Below, piece after piece: positions 62,355 through 63,257 of a stretch of DNA of 63,257 nucleotides. Every line of letters starts with the position of its first letter. Positions within the stretch are counted from its first letter, which is position 1. The stretch lies in NCBI GenBank assembly GCA_001464215.1, contig LNEZ01000041.1:1-63257 (forward strand), given 5' to 3'. The translations under genes were made by a program, and so were the position numbers. Source of the stretch: Rhizobiales bacterium Ga0077548. GTDB taxonomy: Bacteria > Pseudomonadota > Alphaproteobacteria > Rhizobiales > Xanthobacteraceae. The notes below the pieces were generated by a model. The model saw only the letters and a list, made by a program, of their open reading frames with translations, ran no database searches and was not told the origin of the DNA.

Positions 62355-63257
62355 TTATCGGGATACGGTCTTCTCGAATTGGCGCAAGAGCTGGTTGCCG
62401 CGGCTCACCGCGTCGTCGAGCGCCTGTTTCGCGGTCTTCTTGCCAGAAAGCGCCGACTCCATTTCTTCGCACCAGATGTCGCGCAACTGCACCATGTTGC
62501 CAAAGCGAAGCCCGCGCGAATTGTCGGTCGGTGCCTTGTTGGTGAGTTCCAAGAGCGGCGTTTCGAGATGCGGCTTGTCCTTGTAGAAGCCTGAAGCCTT
62601 GGTCTCTTCGTAGGCCGCTTTCGTGATCGGCAGATAGCCGGACTTCTGGTGTAGCTCGATCTGCTTGTCGGTGCGCGACAGGAACGTGAAGAATTTCGCG
62701 ACCCCTTTATATTCTTCGTTCTTCTTGCCGCCCATGACCCAGAGCGAAGCGCCGCCGATGATCGAATTCTGCGGGGCACCCGCGACATCCGGATAATACG
62801 GCATCGCGGCGTTCGCCCATTCGAACTTCGCGTTTGCCGCAACGTTGCCGAAGAATGCCGACGAGGTGAGGAAGATCGGGCATTCGCCGCTGGTGAAGCG
62901 GCCTTCGCCGGTATTGGTGCGACCCGAATAATCGTAGGTCTTGTCTTTCTGTAATTCGACCAGCATCTCAAGATGACGCAGCACGGTCGGATTGTTGAAC
63001 GTCAGAACGGTGTCGAAACCTTCCATTCCGTTGCTCTTGGTGCCGATCGGAAGATTGTGCCAGGCAGACAACTGCTCGATGTTCAGCCATGTCGCCCAGG
63101 CGTTCGAGAAGCCGCAGTTCTCATATCCGGCGGCTTTCAGTTTCTTCGCGGCAGCGAAAACGTCCGGCCAAGTTTTTGGCGGTGCGTTCGGGTCCAGGCC
63201 CGCCTTCTTGAAAGCGTCCTTGTTGTACCACATCACCGCGCTTGACGAATTGAACGG
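62355..63257 (-). CDS. ugpB: sn-glycerol-3-phosphate-binding protein UgpB (C-terminal part)
   Basis: The last 300 codons of a periplasmic substrate-binding protein; the start is outside the window. The first visible residues are PFNSSSAVMWYNKDAFKKAG, the UgpB segment around the SSxPVxxYN motif. Later come SAFFGNVAANAKFEWA and PYYPDVAGAPQNSIIGGASLWVM, typical of UgpB. It binds glycerol-3-phosphate or glycerophosphodiesters for UgpAE. Any Pho box of the operon would lie outside. Confidence 0.9.
   Translation of the reverse strand, partial: PFNSSSAVMWYNKDAFKKAGLDPNAPPKTWPDVFAAAKKLKAAGYENCGFSNAWATWLNIEQLSAWHNLPIGTKSNGMEGFDTVLTFNNPTVLRHLEMLVELQKDKTYDYSGRTNTGEGRFTSGECPIFLTSSAFFGNVAANAKFEWANAAMPYYPDVAGAPQNSIIGGASLWVMGGKKNEEYKGVAKFFTFLSRTDKQIELHQKSGYLPITKAAYEETKASGFYKDKPHLETPLLELTNKAPTDNSRGLRFGNMVQLRDIWCEEMESALSGKKTAKQALDDAVSRGNQLLRQFEKTVSR

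Noticed and set aside
1..63257. CRISPR arrays, insertion sequences, prophage or rRNA genes
   Set aside because: No repeat-spacer pattern, transposase motif, phage structural gene or rRNA sequence was seen on reading the window.

Overview
The window is chromosomal DNA of a G+C-rich alphaproteobacterium of the order Hyphomicrobiales (Rhizobiales), most like the Bradyrhizobiaceae/Xanthobacteraceae side. The evidence is gene content and order: a CycM-type cytochrome c beside kdsB-pheA; SRP RNA-dnaX-ybaB-recR; rpmH-rnpA-yidC followed by engB-argB-dapD-dapE; the PhyR-NepR-EcfG stress module; GcrA; a long two-domain dCTP deaminase; and a SAM-II riboswitch on metZ. No rRNA, CRISPR array, transposase or integrase gene was seen.

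Layout. 1-8.3 kb: cytochrome c (partial), kdsB, pheA, nudC, a HIT protein, SRP RNA, dnaX-ybaB-recR, a DUF1176 protein and an AmpG-like permease. 8.3-22.5 kb: rmuC, then def-fmt-truA facing a long minus-strand block from rpmH down to dapE (rpmH, rnpA, yidC, an ABC-F ATPase, engB, argB, a double-DUF1036 protein, dapD, two DUF805 proteins, a two-helix membrane protein, dapE). 22.8-28.8 kb: a TVP38 membrane protein, an orphan histidine kinase, a type III polyketide synthase paired with an ICMT-like methyltransferase, tRNA-Arg and a Kef-type antiporter. 28.8-35 kb: general stress response island (phyR, nepR, ecfG, a HWE histidine kinase, csbD and small exported or membrane proteins). Seven GGAAC-N16/17-(C/G)GTT promoters point at gene starts in this stretch. 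35-42 kb: a hybrid kinase, a TPP enzyme, a YbhN-like protein and small exported proteins. 42-48.6 kb: the phosphate regulon phoR-pstSCAB-phoU-phoB with a Pho box. 48.6-57.3 kb: gcrA, argD-argF-hslO, apaG, metZ under a SAM-II riboswitch with an attenuator, dcd and two tandem NaChBac-like channels. 57.3-63.3 kb: tRNA-Gly with a 1-kb integrated islet, an M19 dipeptidase, and ugpC-ugpE-ugpA-ugpB (partial).

How parts work together. Phosphorylated PhyR would bind NepR and free EcfG, which would then transcribe its own module and the neighbouring stress genes; the adjacent HWE kinase is a candidate input. PhoR/PhoB with PhoU and PstSCAB form the phosphate-sensing loop, and ugp supplies phosphate from glycerol-3-phosphate compounds. 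dapD and dapE serve lysine and diaminopimelate synthesis; argB, argD and argF serve arginine.

Most notable observations: (i) the 3' half of tRNA-Gly(CCC) appears to have been replaced by an integrated element, with the better-pairing displaced half lying about 1 kb away; (ii) a SAM-II riboswitch whose pseudoknot strand can also act as antiterminator; (iii) seven EcfG-type promoters within 5.3 kb, one threaded through a 13-bp-armed hairpin; (iv) a PhoR that lacks a membrane anchor. I found no clearly unprecedented multi-gene system; the islet and the stress-promoter cluster are the best leads.
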